From an uncultured bacterium (GTDB lineage: Bacteria > Bacillota_I > Bacilli_A > RF39 > UBA660), in contig CAMNUE010000006.1 of assembly GCA_946560065.1 (NCBI GenBank), positions 1-64,000 on the forward strand: a DNA stretch of 64,000 nucleotides, given 5' to 3'. Below the pieces are notes generated by a model. That model was not told the origin of the DNA, ran no database searches, and worked only from the letters and a program-made list of their open reading frames with translations. Positions 8,031 through 16,167 of the stretch are shown here, one piece after another (the stretch's first letter is position 1; each line of letters opens with the position of its first letter). A program made the position numbers and the translations under genes.

Positions 8031-9294
8031 CTTTTTCTAGATAATCAAATATCAAATTACTACTAGTGGTAAAATAAGGAAACTCTATATCTAAGTTCTT
8101 ATAATGAATATATGTTTTCTTAAGAGAATAATCACACCAAATTAATAAATCAATTTCATTTTTATCCATCATCGCAACATATTCATCATAATATTTATCT
8201 TTTTCTAAACTATAACTACTAATCATACTTCTTCGAATAGCAATATCTCCTCGATTATAAACCTTATAATCATTTTTAAAATTACTATGAATACTATTAG
8301 AAAAATCAGTAGTCTTAAAATATTTTTTTTGTAAACTCACAACATCTAATTCTACTCCAAGTTCATTAAATAACTTTTCATCCTCTAAACTAAATCTACT
8401 ACTAACTAAATACTCTGTATCTGCAAGAACAGTCAAAAATATTAACTTAAGCTCCTCTTCACTAAATTTATAGCTATTTTTAAATAAGTCATAAATAAGT
8501 AACCCAGTAGAAGCATACTCAATTTCAATTAAATCTTCAACTTCTCCTGTAATCTTATGATGATCAATACTTCCAAGAACTTGATTACTCTCAATAAAAT
8601 CCAAACTATTATTATCAATTAATAGAAAATATTTATTACTGTAGTCATCAATTACTTCATAATCTTCCTTCAAGTAATCAGTAATTAATTCTTTAGAAAC
8701 AAAATTTTCATCTCGCACTGAAAATACAGCTTCAATCCCCTTACTTCTAAGAATATTAGTCATAATCAAACTAGAAAATACTGTATCAGGATCAGGGTTA
8801 TTATGTCCAACCACATAAACTTTTTTATCTCTACAATTAGAAAGTATTTTTAAAAGTACCTCTCTCTTAACCTTTTCTCTAACAACTTCTAAAATCTTTC
8901 CCATATGATTTTCACCATCTAAATTGGGTCCCATTCCCCAGAAAGATTCCTTTACAGTCATTTCTTTTATCTCTACATTTCTAGTTTCAATTAGCTTACT
9001 TCTAATATCACTATTCTGTCTAAACTTTTCCAGTACTCCTTCATACATAACACCCAGTTTAATTTCACGAAAATTATCAATTCTTTTATTCTTTCTATCT
9101 CTACCAATAGCAGCAGCTTCTTTAGCAGTAGAGGCATTAATTATCTTATTTTTTATTTCTAAATCATCAAATTTTTCGGACTGATAATAATGTTCTGCTG
9201 TCTTAAAATATTTACCATTCTTATAAAAACCATACTCTGAATAATTTGCAAGATAACCAAACTCCCCGAATTCTTTATAAAATTCAATTGCCAT
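8017..9294 (-). CDS. NADAR domain fused to a DHH-family phosphoesterase domain
   Basis: This 425-residue protein joins two known enzyme folds. Residues 1-140 are a NADAR (YbiA-like) domain: FKTAEHYYQSEKF, then ASTAKEAAAIGR, KFRQNSDI, and the closing WGMG...GENHMGKIL signature. The family includes N-glycosidases acting on riboflavin-pathway intermediates and hydrolases acting on ADP-ribosylated guanine. From about residue 155 there is a DHH phosphoesterase core like that of manganese pyrophosphatase PpaC: GHNNPDPDTV, LLIDNNS, SIDHH and LADTEY keep the metal-binding Asp/His residues. The usual DHNE is DNNS, and I do not see a clear DHHA2 substrate motif (SRKKQ). The start overlaps the stop of the radical SAM gene (TAATG), so translation is coupled. 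Linked clearance of a damaged nucleotide or ADP-ribose compound is inference. Confidence 0.85.
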   Translation of the reverse strand: MAIEFYKEFGEFGYLANYSEYGFYKNGKYFKTAEHYYQSEKFDDLEIKNKIINASTAKEAAAIGRDRKNKRIDNFREIKLGVMYEGVLEKFRQNSDIRSKLIETRNVEIKEMTVKESFWGMGPNLDGENHMGKILEVVREKVKREVLLKILSNCRDKKVYVVGHNNPDPDTVFSSLIMTNILRSKGIEAVFSVRDENFVSKELITDYLKEDYEVIDDYSNKYFLLIDNNSLDFIESNQVLGSIDHHKITGEVEDLIEIEYASTGLLIYDLFKNSYKFSEEELKLIFLTVLADTEYLVSSRFSLEDEKLFNELGVELDVVSLQKKYFKTTDFSNSIHSNFKNDYKVYNRGDIAIRRSMISSYSLEKDKYYDEYVAMMDKNEIDLLIWCDYSLKKTYIHYKNLDIEFPYFTTSSNLIFDYLEKESSL

Positions 9295-10922
9295 TATTCT
9301 ACTTCTCCTGGATACAAATATTTTTCATCTTCACTTATTTTATTATTAAAACCGTCAATTAAAATTCTTTTTCTAAATGATACTTGTCCTTCAACAGAAG
9401 CCGTATTAAATAAATCTAATTTTTCAATTGAAATAGTATCTTTAAAATCACATCCTAATAACCAAACATAATTTTCTTGTTTCATAGTTGAACAATGTCT
9501 ACCATAATTTCTCTCATGTATTGGAGTTAATGGTTCATTAATAAAAGTTGTAAGCCCTTTAAATAGATTAATTGCTCGACCAAGATTACAAATCATTCCT
9601 GTATCAATCGTAAAGTTCTTATCGAAAAATACATCTGAAGAATATCCTGCAATCTGTAATGCTTTTAAATAAACATCAATTATTGGAATAATATGCTTAT
9701 TAATATATTCACTTTTATCATTTTTACCAACTTCTTCATAATACTTAACATATTCTTTCAATATCTCAATAACTTCATAACAATCAGAATACTCAGTACC
9801 ACTTACATTATCTTTTAACTCTAAACCCCTCTTTTCTTTATAATTATATAAAGCATTTAAAAAGAATCTTTCAGTAATCAAATATCCAGAATTCTTACGA
9901 ACATCAGTCTTTGGATAGATATTGATTCCATAATTTCCTGTACCAGTAAGTTTTGGATTAATTGAATAATAAATACCATCTTTATTTCTAAATAGATATA
10001 CATCAGCATACTTTTCTTGAACTAATTCTTCCTTATCCAAATAAGTTATTAATTCTTCTTGACTGCTAACCTTAAATGGTAGGTTATATTCAATAAACTT
10101 AACTTCGTCTCTACTTAATTCTAAAGAATGATTATAAGGATTAACAATAAAAGATTCCTTAATTTCAACATTATCATCAACTGATATAAACAAATAATTT
10201 GCAGTTGCAATTACCCTTTTTCTATTATATTCAAAATCAAGTACTATAGAATTTTCTACTAAAGGATTATATCTAAGTTCAACACACATTTTTCTAGAAC
10301 CAGATCCGAACTTCTCATAATATGGTTTATAAATATTTAAAAAATTCCCTAAATCAGCTGCATAATCTTCTAAAGAGTTCTTCAAACTAGCTTCTTCCCA
10401 CACTCTACCATACTGACTAATAGAAAGTCTTACTCCTCCTAAAGCATAAATAAGTTCCTTTGAACAAATATTCTTATGCATTTTATTCAATTCTTTATTG
10501 AACCTAGAAAAACCAACTGTAGATATTCTAGTTCTAACGCCTAATTCCTTATAACACAAATCAATAAATTCTTCTAAATGCGGATATGCAGCAATATCAT
10601 TATTTAAGTAAGGAAAAATAACACCTACACGATGTTCCTTTCTATCCCAAGCTAAAAGCAAATCATCCTTTGTATAATTCTTCGCTGTATACTTAAGCGC
10701 ACTAATCACATTTCTTAGAGATTCTAATCCCCAATATTCACTTCTACATACTGAAAATTTACTACAAAAACTACAATTATTAAAACATCCAATTTGTGGT
10801 TGCAAATGCCTCATTTTTGAAACAAAGTTCTCGGGTAATTCCATAAACTCACTATATAATTTTTTTCTTATTTCTAAATCTTTTAGAGAAATCTCTTTCT
10901 CATCGTTTAATAAAAATTTCAT
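9294..10922 (-). CDS. Radical SAM-type iron-sulfur protein, unknown substrate
   Basis: A CX3CX2C cluster motif at Cys46, Cys50 and Cys53 (GCFNNCSFC), followed by Cys59, marks a radical S-adenosylmethionine enzyme binding a 4Fe-4S cluster. The following 200 residues alternate strands and helices as expected for the partial barrel (VGVIFPYLNND, GVRTRISTVGFSRF, ALGGVRLSIS). The C-terminal third is unlike the well-known subfamilies and has a conserved-looking end, ERNYGRHCSTMKQ and LLGCDF, where two more Cys could bind a second cluster or substrate. I cannot name the substrate. It sits 2 bases after the LysR gene and overlaps the NADAR-DHH gene by one base, so the three are one transcript. Confidence 0.75.
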   Translation of the reverse strand: MKFLLNDEKEISLKDLEIRKKLYSEFMELPENFVSKMRHLQPQIGCFNNCSFCSKFSVCRSEYWGLESLRNVISALKYTAKNYTKDDLLLAWDRKEHRVGVIFPYLNNDIAAYPHLEEFIDLCYKELGVRTRISTVGFSRFNKELNKMHKNICSKELIYALGGVRLSISQYGRVWEEASLKNSLEDYAADLGNFLNIYKPYYEKFGSGSRKMCVELRYNPLVENSIVLDFEYNRKRVIATANYLFISVDDNVEIKESFIVNPYNHSLELSRDEVKFIEYNLPFKVSSQEELITYLDKEELVQEKYADVYLFRNKDGIYYSINPKLTGTGNYGINIYPKTDVRKNSGYLITERFFLNALYNYKEKRGLELKDNVSGTEYSDCYEVIEILKEYVKYYEEVGKNDKSEYINKHIIPIIDVYLKALQIAGYSSDVFFDKNFTIDTGMICNLGRAINLFKGLTTFINEPLTPIHERNYGRHCSTMKQENYVWLLGCDFKDTISIEKLDLFNTASVEGQVSFRKRILIDGFNNKISEDEKYLYPGEVE

Positions 10923-10924
10923 AC

Positions 10925-11818
10925 TTATTCCCCTACTTTATCACTTGTCAACATCTCAACAAACTTTCTTGTTGCCGTTGTTAAAAAATCATCTATATAT
11001 ACACAGCACACATCTACCGCTGGTAAATCATTATCAAAAGAAATAACTTCAAAATTATCTTTATCACTCTGTGTGTCTATTACATTTTTAATAAAATACC
11101 CTATTCCTACCCCACGTCTTACCATATCAATCATCATCTCTGTAGTCCAGGATTCCAAAATTGGATTAAGCTTCGTATTTTGAGATTCCATATACTCATC
11201 AAGTTTTAATCTAATCGATGAAGTAGCACTAGGTAAAATTAGTGGATAATTCTTTAAATCTTCTACTTTATTTATTTCAACATCATCCATAATGTTCTTA
11301 TTATATGCAAAACAATTATATAACTTAGAAAGTGCTACTTTAGTTACATTTTTATGGCTATTAATAGGCAATGTATCAACAATAACATCTAACTTTCTAG
11401 TCTCAAGCATTTCTACCATATCGGATGTAGATTTACTTACTATCTCAAATTTAATTCCTGGATAAATTTTTCTAAAATCTGCAATAAATCTCGATAAATA
11501 AAATATTCCAATATGAGATGGTGTACCAATTCTGATACATCCAATATTAAGACTATTTAAATTCTTTATATGCTCTTCCGCATCATTTAAAATATTAAAT
11601 GCTGTTGAGACATATGAATATAATTCTTTTGCTTCAAGCGTTGGCTCTATTCCCTTAGAATTTCTATAAAATAAAGTATATCCAAGTTGACTCTCTAATT
11701 CTTTTAAACTATAACTAATCGCTGGTTGAGAAACATAGAGTCTGTTAGCCGTTCTTGAAATACTCTTTTCTTCAAATAAATACAAAAAGATTTTATATAA
11801 ATTATAATCAGTGTTCAT
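10925..11818 (-). CDS. LysR-family transcriptional regulator
   Basis: The N-terminal winged helix-turn-helix (KSISRTANRLYVSQPAIS, then LKELESQLGYTLFYR) and the periplasmic-binding-protein-like effector domain from residue 90 (IGCIRIGTPSHIG) are those of LysR regulators, and the length is standard (297). The ATG at 11818 has GGAGG 6 bases upstream; the TTG two codons earlier lies in that spacer. Unusually for LysR, it is the first gene of the operon it probably controls rather than divergent from it. A strong promoter lies 20 bases upstream, so autoregulation is likely. The effector is unknown. Confidence 0.9.
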   Translation of the reverse strand: MNTDYNLYKIFLYLFEEKSISRTANRLYVSQPAISYSLKELESQLGYTLFYRNSKGIEPTLEAKELYSYVSTAFNILNDAEEHIKNLNSLNIGCIRIGTPSHIGIFYLSRFIADFRKIYPGIKFEIVSKSTSDMVEMLETRKLDVIVDTLPINSHKNVTKVALSKLYNCFAYNKNIMDDVEINKVEDLKNYPLILPSATSSIRLKLDEYMESQNTKLNPILESWTTEMMIDMVRRGVGIGYFIKNVIDTQSDKDNFEVISFDNDLPAVDVCCVYIDDFLTTATRKFVEMLTSDKVGE

Positions 11819-11838
11819 AGGCAACCTCCATGGCGCAT

Positions 11839-11867
11839 ATTATAGTGCAATTTTATAAAAAAGTCAA
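11839..11867 (-). promoter_or_regulatory. Promoter of the LysR operon
   Basis: TTGACT (11862-11867) and TATAAT (11839-11844) are separated by exactly 17 bases on the minus strand, ending about 20 bases before the LysR start codon. This is a near-consensus housekeeping promoter. Confidence 0.8.
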
Positions 11868-11890
11868 ATGCCATAAACTAATTTTATAAG

Positions 11891-11915
11891 AAAAAAATAG
11901 TCTTTCGACTATTTT
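11891..11915 (-). terminator. Terminator of the ABC-2 transporter operon
   Basis: A 9-bp stem AAAATAGTC/GACTATTTT with a GAAA tetraloop on the minus strand is followed by four U residues and then CTT. It insulates the transporter from the LysR promoter. Confidence 0.85.
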
Positions 11916-11919
11916 AAGT

Positions 11920-12696
11920 TTAAGAACCAGTACTACTATATTTCTTTATTCCTAAATAAAACACAATAATACAAGGTATTACATAGAAAAATACCAAGAG
12001 TGGAGAAAAGCCATATAGTAAATTATCTTTCTTTCCCACAAAATATAATAATGGATAATAATTTACAAATCCATAAGGAATAATGAATGTAAAAAACAAA
12101 ATAAATCCTTTACTAAATATTCCAATTGGATATTGAGCCATGTATTTACCACCATCAGTAAAAACATTTCTAACTTCTAACCCTTGCACTGTTATAAAGC
12201 AATAAGAAGCTGCTAATAAAAATATCCCAAAGAAAATAACAATTGCTGAAATAAGCATTAAAAATAATGTTAAAACTCTCATTAAATTCCATTCTATATT
12301 TAATTTTATCAAAGCAATCACTAAAATTATAAGAGCTTGAATAATTCTTGAGACCTTAATAAAATCAGCATCATTACAAAGTACTTGTATAATTAAATTT
12401 TTAGGTCTTAATAATAACCTATCAAACCCTCCCTGAATAATTAAAGTATCAAACTTATCTATTCCCCTCGCAAACACCTCATTAACTGCATAACCAAACT
12501 GTATTATTGCAAAACAAAGTAATACTTCATATAAAGTAAATCCTCTTATATTATCAAATCTCTTAAACAAAGCTAAAATTACAAAATAATAAGCAAAAAA
12601 GATTAATACTTGGGAAAGAAAAGAAAAAATAAATGATGCTTTATACTCCAGTTCAGCTTTTAAATGTAGAGAAAGTGCTTTTAAATATAAACTCAT
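11920..12696 (-). CDS. ABC-2 type permease subunit (COG3694-like)
   Basis: This 258-residue protein with six predicted membrane helices is the last gene of a three-gene ABC exporter. It begins at the ATG at 12696 (MSLYLKALSLHLKAELEYK), whose ribosome site AAGGAGG lies in the last codons of the preceding permease gene. The longer frame start at 12717 lies inside that gene. The amphipathic N-terminus followed by a hydrophobic SFIFSFLSQVLIFF helix and the FDRLLLRPKN loop are typical of the permease pair that goes with COG4586 ATPases. The exported substrate of this family is not established to my knowledge. Confidence 0.85.
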   Translation of the reverse strand: MSLYLKALSLHLKAELEYKASFIFSFLSQVLIFFAYYFVILALFKRFDNIRGFTLYEVLLCFAIIQFGYAVNEVFARGIDKFDTLIIQGGFDRLLLRPKNLIIQVLCNDADFIKVSRIIQALIILVIALIKLNIEWNLMRVLTLFLMLISAIVIFFGIFLLAASYCFITVQGLEVRNVFTDGGKYMAQYPIGIFSKGFILFFTFIIPYGFVNYYPLLYFVGKKDNLLYGFSPLLVFFYVIPCIIVFYLGIKKYSSTGS

Positions 12697-12697
12697 A

Positions 12698-13501
12698 TTA
12701 ACCTCCTTGAACAACAACCCTTTTAAGGTTTCTTTTTAATAAAATATTTCCTAAAATAATTAAAATAAAAATCCAAAAAAACTGAACAAATATTCCTTTG
12801 ATTCCAAAAGCAATCGATAAATCTCCAACATATATTCTAAATGGTAAATCACTAATATATTGAAATGGTAAAAGACTAGAAATCTTCTTTAAAAAGTCTG
12901 GAAAGAATGGTACCGGAATAACTAATCCTGACAATATATCTCCAATTATCATAAAAACATTTATTATTCCTTTCTCATTCATAGTCATTAAAGTAAGTAT
13001 TGGATAAAGTGTAGTTAGAGTAACAACTAAAAAAGCTCCCATTATTAATGAAATAAGAAAGACTATAAAATTAGTAAGTGAAGCTGCACCACCTAAATTA
13101 TAAGGATATGGCAAAAATACTGTAATTAAAATTACTGGCAAAAATCTCATCAAAACACTTGAAAGTCTTTGTCCTAAACATTTAAAATACCACATAAAAT
13201 ACATATTTTTAGGTCTAGACAATTCATAAGAAATATCTCCATTCCTAATTATTGTATATAATTCTGTATCTTTATAAAACTGATAAACAAGTGCAAAAAA
13301 AGCTTGATTAAGCCAAATATAAGTAGTAAGAGAACCAATTGGCATTGGTAAGCTTCCACTACCAGATTCTGCAAAAGCAACATAAACCATAATATAAACT
13401 AATCCAAAAAATAATTGAGTTACAGCTCCAGCATAAGCAGCACTTCTATACTGTAATCCACTAATAAATTTTAATTTAAAATAAGTAAGATAAGCTCTCA
13501 T
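12698..13501 (-). CDS. ABC-2 type permease subunit (COG4587-like)
   Basis: This 267-residue membrane protein has six hydrophobic segments. Its first membrane helix follows LKFISGLQYRSAAYAGAV, and the conserved DISYELSRPKN loop matches the FDRLLLRPKN loop of its partner, so the two permeases look like paralogues forming a heterodimer. The start overlaps the ATPase stop by 4 bases (ATGA), which suggests translational coupling and fixed stoichiometry. Confidence 0.85.
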   Translation of the reverse strand: MRAYLTYFKLKFISGLQYRSAAYAGAVTQLFFGLVYIMVYVAFAESGSGSLPMPIGSLTTYIWLNQAFFALVYQFYKDTELYTIIRNGDISYELSRPKNMYFMWYFKCLGQRLSSVLMRFLPVILITVFLPYPYNLGGAASLTNFIVFLISLIMGAFLVVTLTTLYPILTLMTMNEKGIINVFMIIGDILSGLVIPVPFFPDFLKKISSLLPFQYISDLPFRIYVGDLSIAFGIKGIFVQFFWIFILIILGNILLKRNLKRVVVQGG

Positions 13502-14478
13502 ATTGCAAAATCCTCATATAGCTTAACAATTATACTATCTATACTTTCATTATCAATTTCAATATCATCAATTTTTATCTTCCTTGAAACTATATTAAGC
13601 AGCTCAGAAACTGTAATCACATTAGTATCAATAGTTAAATAATAACCATCTTTAGTTTTTTCTTTCTTAATTACGCCCTTATTTCTAATAATTAATTTCT
13701 CATTACTTTTAATACCTATATATCTATAAGTACCATATTTATTTTTCAACCTTTTCAAGCTCCCATCATATAAAACTTGACCTTTACCAATGAGAATTAT
13801 TCTCCTAGCGAGTGTAGTTATATCAGACATATCGTGAGATGTTAATATTATTGTTGTCTTTTTTTCTTTATTAAGCTTTTTAATAAAGTCTCTGACTAAC
13901 TGTTTTGATACTGCATCAAGTCCAATAGTTGGCTCATCCAAAAATAATATTTCTGGATTATGTAACAGTGATGCCGCAATCTCACAGCGCATTCTCTGAC
14001 CTAGACTTAATTGCCTAACTGGAATGTTTATGATATCTTTTAGATTTAATTTTTCAATCAAATCACTTTTTGTTGCTTGATACTCTTCTTCTGGGATATC
14101 ATACATGCTTTTTAATAAGTCAAAAGTATCTTCTGCTGGAATATCCCACCATAATTGGCTTCTCTGTCCAAATACTACACCAATTTTTTTGACATATTTT
14201 TTTCGATCAAGCCATGGAACCATTCCATCAATCATGCATCTTCCTTTATCAGGGGTCAAAATACCACTAAGTATTTTAATAGTAGTCGATTTCCCCGCTC
14301 CATTTGGTCCAATATAACCAACTATTTCTCCTTTTTCAATTGAAAAAGAAATATCGCAAACTGCCTTTATGTTTAAATACTCTCTTTTAAAGAAAGATTT
14401 AAACGCTTCCTTCAAACCACTCTTCTTAGAAGCAACTTTGAATTCTTTAGATATCTGTTTAACCTCGATGAATGACAT
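13498..14478 (-). CDS. ABC transporter ATP-binding protein (COG4586-like)
   Basis: The ATPase of the exporter has Walker A GPNGAGKST, signature LSLGQRMRCE, Walker B ILFLDEPTIGLD and the H-loop in LTSHDM. It has 326 residues with a C-terminal extension of about 90 residues after the nucleotide-binding fold, as usual for this class. I start at the ATG at 14478 (MSFIEVKQISKEF), which has AAGGAG 10 bases upstream; the 13 extra codons possible from 14517 include that site. It is first in the operon behind a dedicated promoter and a folded leader of about 85 bases. Confidence 0.92.
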   Translation of the reverse strand: MSFIEVKQISKEFKVASKKSGLKEAFKSFFKREYLNIKAVCDISFSIEKGEIVGYIGPNGAGKSTTIKILSGILTPDKGRCMIDGMVPWLDRKKYVKKIGVVFGQRSQLWWDIPAEDTFDLLKSMYDIPEEEYQATKSDLIEKLNLKDIINIPVRQLSLGQRMRCEIAASLLHNPEILFLDEPTIGLDAVSKQLVRDFIKKLNKEKKTTIILTSHDMSDITTLARRIILIGKGQVLYDGSLKRLKNKYGTYRYIGIKSNEKLIIRNKGVIKKEKTKDGYYLTIDTNVITVSELLNIVSRKIKIDDIEIDNESIDSIIVKLYEDFAI

Positions 14479-14564
14479 TTTTATCACACTCCTTTCAACA
14501 ACGCAAAAAAGCCACATATCTCTATGTAGTACATATCGATATCTAGCTTCTCTGCAAAAACGTC
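14479..14564 (-). promoter_or_regulatory. Structured 5' leader of the ABC-2 transporter mRNA
   Basis: In the leader, GCAGAGAAGC (14546-14555) pairs fully, with G-U pairs, with GCTTTTTTGC (14503-14512). The enclosed segment holds an inner hairpin, TATGT/ACATA. No U-run follows the stem, so it is not a simple terminator. The leader also holds an ATG frame of 16 codons (MYYIEICGFFALLKGV) ending just before the ATPase start, without a strong ribosome site. It could be a riboswitch, a leader-peptide control or a protein-binding hairpin. I do not recognise a known class. Confidence 0.45.
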
Positions 14565-14570
14565 TATTTG

Positions 14571-14599
14571 ACTATACTATATTTTATCTAAAATTACAA
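14571..14599 (-). promoter_or_regulatory. Promoter of the ABC-2 transporter operon
   Basis: TTGTAA (14594-14599), 17 bases, TATAGT (14571-14576) on the minus strand. Transcription should begin near 14564, leaving a leader of about 85 bases. Confidence 0.6.
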
Positions 14600-14605
14600 G
14601 TCCTT

Positions 14606-14944
14606 TTATACCTCTTTCATCCATAAACCATGTTTATTACAATATGCATATAATTTCATACCTGCAACATATTTAGCTTCAACCTCTGCTTTATCTCCTG
14701 ACTTAAAATACTTGGTCATATCAGAATCATTATATTCAATCATAATCCATTCAATATAATGATCTTCTTCCATAACATGATTAACAGAAACAACTATCTT
14801 ATCCCCATCTATTTCATATTGTGGAACATGCTTTTCAATCGCTGCATCAACACTATTCGCAACAATTTCCTTCTCACTAACATCAACAACTTCTTTCATA
14901 ACCTTATAAATATTGTGACTGCCTTGACATTCTATTAACTTCAT
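14606..14944 (-). CDS. Superoxide reductase (neelaredoxin/desulfoferrodoxin family)
   Basis: It reduces superoxide to hydrogen peroxide with a mononuclear iron held by four His and one Cys. All five ligands are visible: His39 (EKHVP), His56 and His62 (NHVMEEDHYIEW), Cys102 and His105 (YCNKHGLW). The N-terminal Cys4 rubredoxin-like centre of desulfoferrodoxin is absent; only one Cys lies there. This is thus the short, one-iron form of 112 residues. AGGAGGG precedes the ATG at 14944. Its presence points to an anaerobe that meets oxygen. It lies 49 bases after the ArsC/Spx-like gene, also a thiol or oxidative stress type protein. Confidence 0.9.
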   Translation of the reverse strand: MKLIECQGSHNIYKVMKEVVDVSEKEIVANSVDAAIEKHVPQYEIDGDKIVVSVNHVMEEDHYIEWIMIEYNDSDMTKYFKSGDKAEVEAKYVAGMKLYAYCNKHGLWMKEV

Positions 14945-14993
14945 TTTATCCCTCCTAATTAAAAATATTTATTTAATTATAACATTATTATTA

Positions 14994-15347
14994 CTATTTA
15001 TTAAATCTTTCTTCCCAATCTTTTAAACGGAAACCATTAAGAACGAAATCGTTTCCAATAAGCATTGGTCTTTTAACAAGCATTCCATCACTTGCAAGTA
15101 ATTCGATTTTTTCTTTATCTGACATTTGCGGAATTTTATCTTTAAGACCTAATTCACGATACTTCATTCCACTAGTATTAAAAAATTTTTCTATTTTCTT
15201 ACCACTAAGTTTAATATACTCTTCTAATTCTTCATAATTAGGTCTATTAAGAACAATATCTCTTTCCTCAAATTCAATATTATTTTCTTCTAAATACTTA
15301 ACAGCACTCCTACAAGTAGAACACTTTGGATAAATATACAATATCAT
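14994..15347 (-). CDS. ArsC/Spx-family thioredoxin-fold protein
   Basis: This 117-residue protein has the ArsC/Spx fold. Cys9 and Cys12 form CSTC in the N-terminal loop (YPKCSTCRSA), and the C-terminal VKRPMLIGNDFVLNGFR contains the Arg-Pro element of the family. Arsenate reductases, the YffB group and the redox regulator Spx/MgsR share this fold; sequence alone does not settle which applies here. No arsenic gene is nearby, so a redox role beside superoxide reductase is at least as likely. AGGAGGTG lies 5 bases before the ATG at 15347. It is divergent from natA with 64 bases between. Confidence 0.85.
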   Translation of the reverse strand: MILYIYPKCSTCRSAVKYLEENNIEFEERDIVLNRPNYEELEEYIKLSGKKIEKFFNTSGMKYRELGLKDKIPQMSDKEKIELLASDGMLVKRPMLIGNDFVLNGFRLKDWEERFNK

Positions 15348-15375
15348 TTTAACACCTCCTAGATTATGATATAAT
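15347..15375 (+). promoter_or_regulatory. Promoter of the NatAB-like operon
   Basis: TATAAT at 15370-15375 with a poor -35 (TTTTAA, 15347-15352) at 17 bases, in the short gap shared with the divergent ArsC/Spx-like gene. Confidence 0.45.
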
Positions 15376-15411
15376 TAATTTAGTTTTAAGTAAAGGAGAT
15401 AAAATAAAAAT

Positions 15412-16167
15412 ATGATTAAAATTGAAAAAGTCAAAAAAGAATTTAAAAAATTAGATAAAAATAAGAAAAAGAATAAATTCTTCGCTGTTAATGACATTTC
15501 CCTAGAAATAAAAAACGGTGAAATAGTTGGCATCTTAGGACCAAACGGCGCTGGTAAAACAACTCTTCTGCGTATGATTGGTGGAATAATGGAGCCGACT
15601 ACTGGTAAAATAACTTATGATAATAAATCATTTAAAATCAATGAATTAGAAATTAAAAAAGAAATAGCTTACTTATCTGGAAACACAAAAATCTATAAAA
15701 GTATTTCTCCTTATGAACTATTAAAAATGTGTTTAGAATTTTATGACTACCCAGAAGACTATGAAAAGAGAATCAAAGAAATATCTAAAGTACTTGAATT
15801 AGATAATTTTCTTTATAATAAAATAGAAAATCTTTCTACTGGGCAAACACAAAGAGTAAACATTGCTCGTTGCCTAATTCATGACCCCAAATATTACATC
15901 CTAGATGAAGCAACAAGTGGCTTAGATATTATTTCTAGTCAAATAATTCTAGACTTCATAAAATCCGAAAAAGAACGCGGAAAAACAGTAATTTACTCTA
16001 CTCATTACATGGAAGAAGCAGAAAATATCTGTGATACTGTCTATATGGTCAATAAAGGAAAAATAATCGCAACTGGAACACCTAAAGAAATCAAAAGCGA
16101 AACAAAAACTACAAACTTAAGAGATAGTTTCTTTAAACTAATTGGAGGTCTAAAAAATGAAGAATAA
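15412..16167 (+). CDS. natA: ABC transporter ATPase, NatA-like
   Basis: It has Walker A GPNGAGKTT, signature LSTGQTQRVN, Walker B YYILDEATSGLD and the switch His in YSTHYMEEAE. The 251-residue length and partner match NatA of Bacillus, the ATPase of a sodium exporter. A basic insertion near residue 15 (KKLDKNKKKNKFF) is notable. AAAGGAG lies 13 bases before the ATG, a long spacer. The gene ends 11 bases inside natB, so the two are co-translated. The assignment to sodium export rests on family resemblance only. Confidence 0.8.
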   Translation: MIKIEKVKKEFKKLDKNKKKNKFFAVNDISLEIKNGEIVGILGPNGAGKTTLLRMIGGIMEPTTGKITYDNKSFKINELEIKKEIAYLSGNTKIYKSISPYELLKMCLEFYDYPEDYEKRIKEISKVLELDNFLYNKIENLSTGQTQRVNIARCLIHDPKYYILDEATSGLDIISSQIILDFIKSEKERGKTVIYSTHYMEEAENICDTVYMVNKGKIIATGTPKEIKSETKTTNLRDSFFKLIGGLKNEE

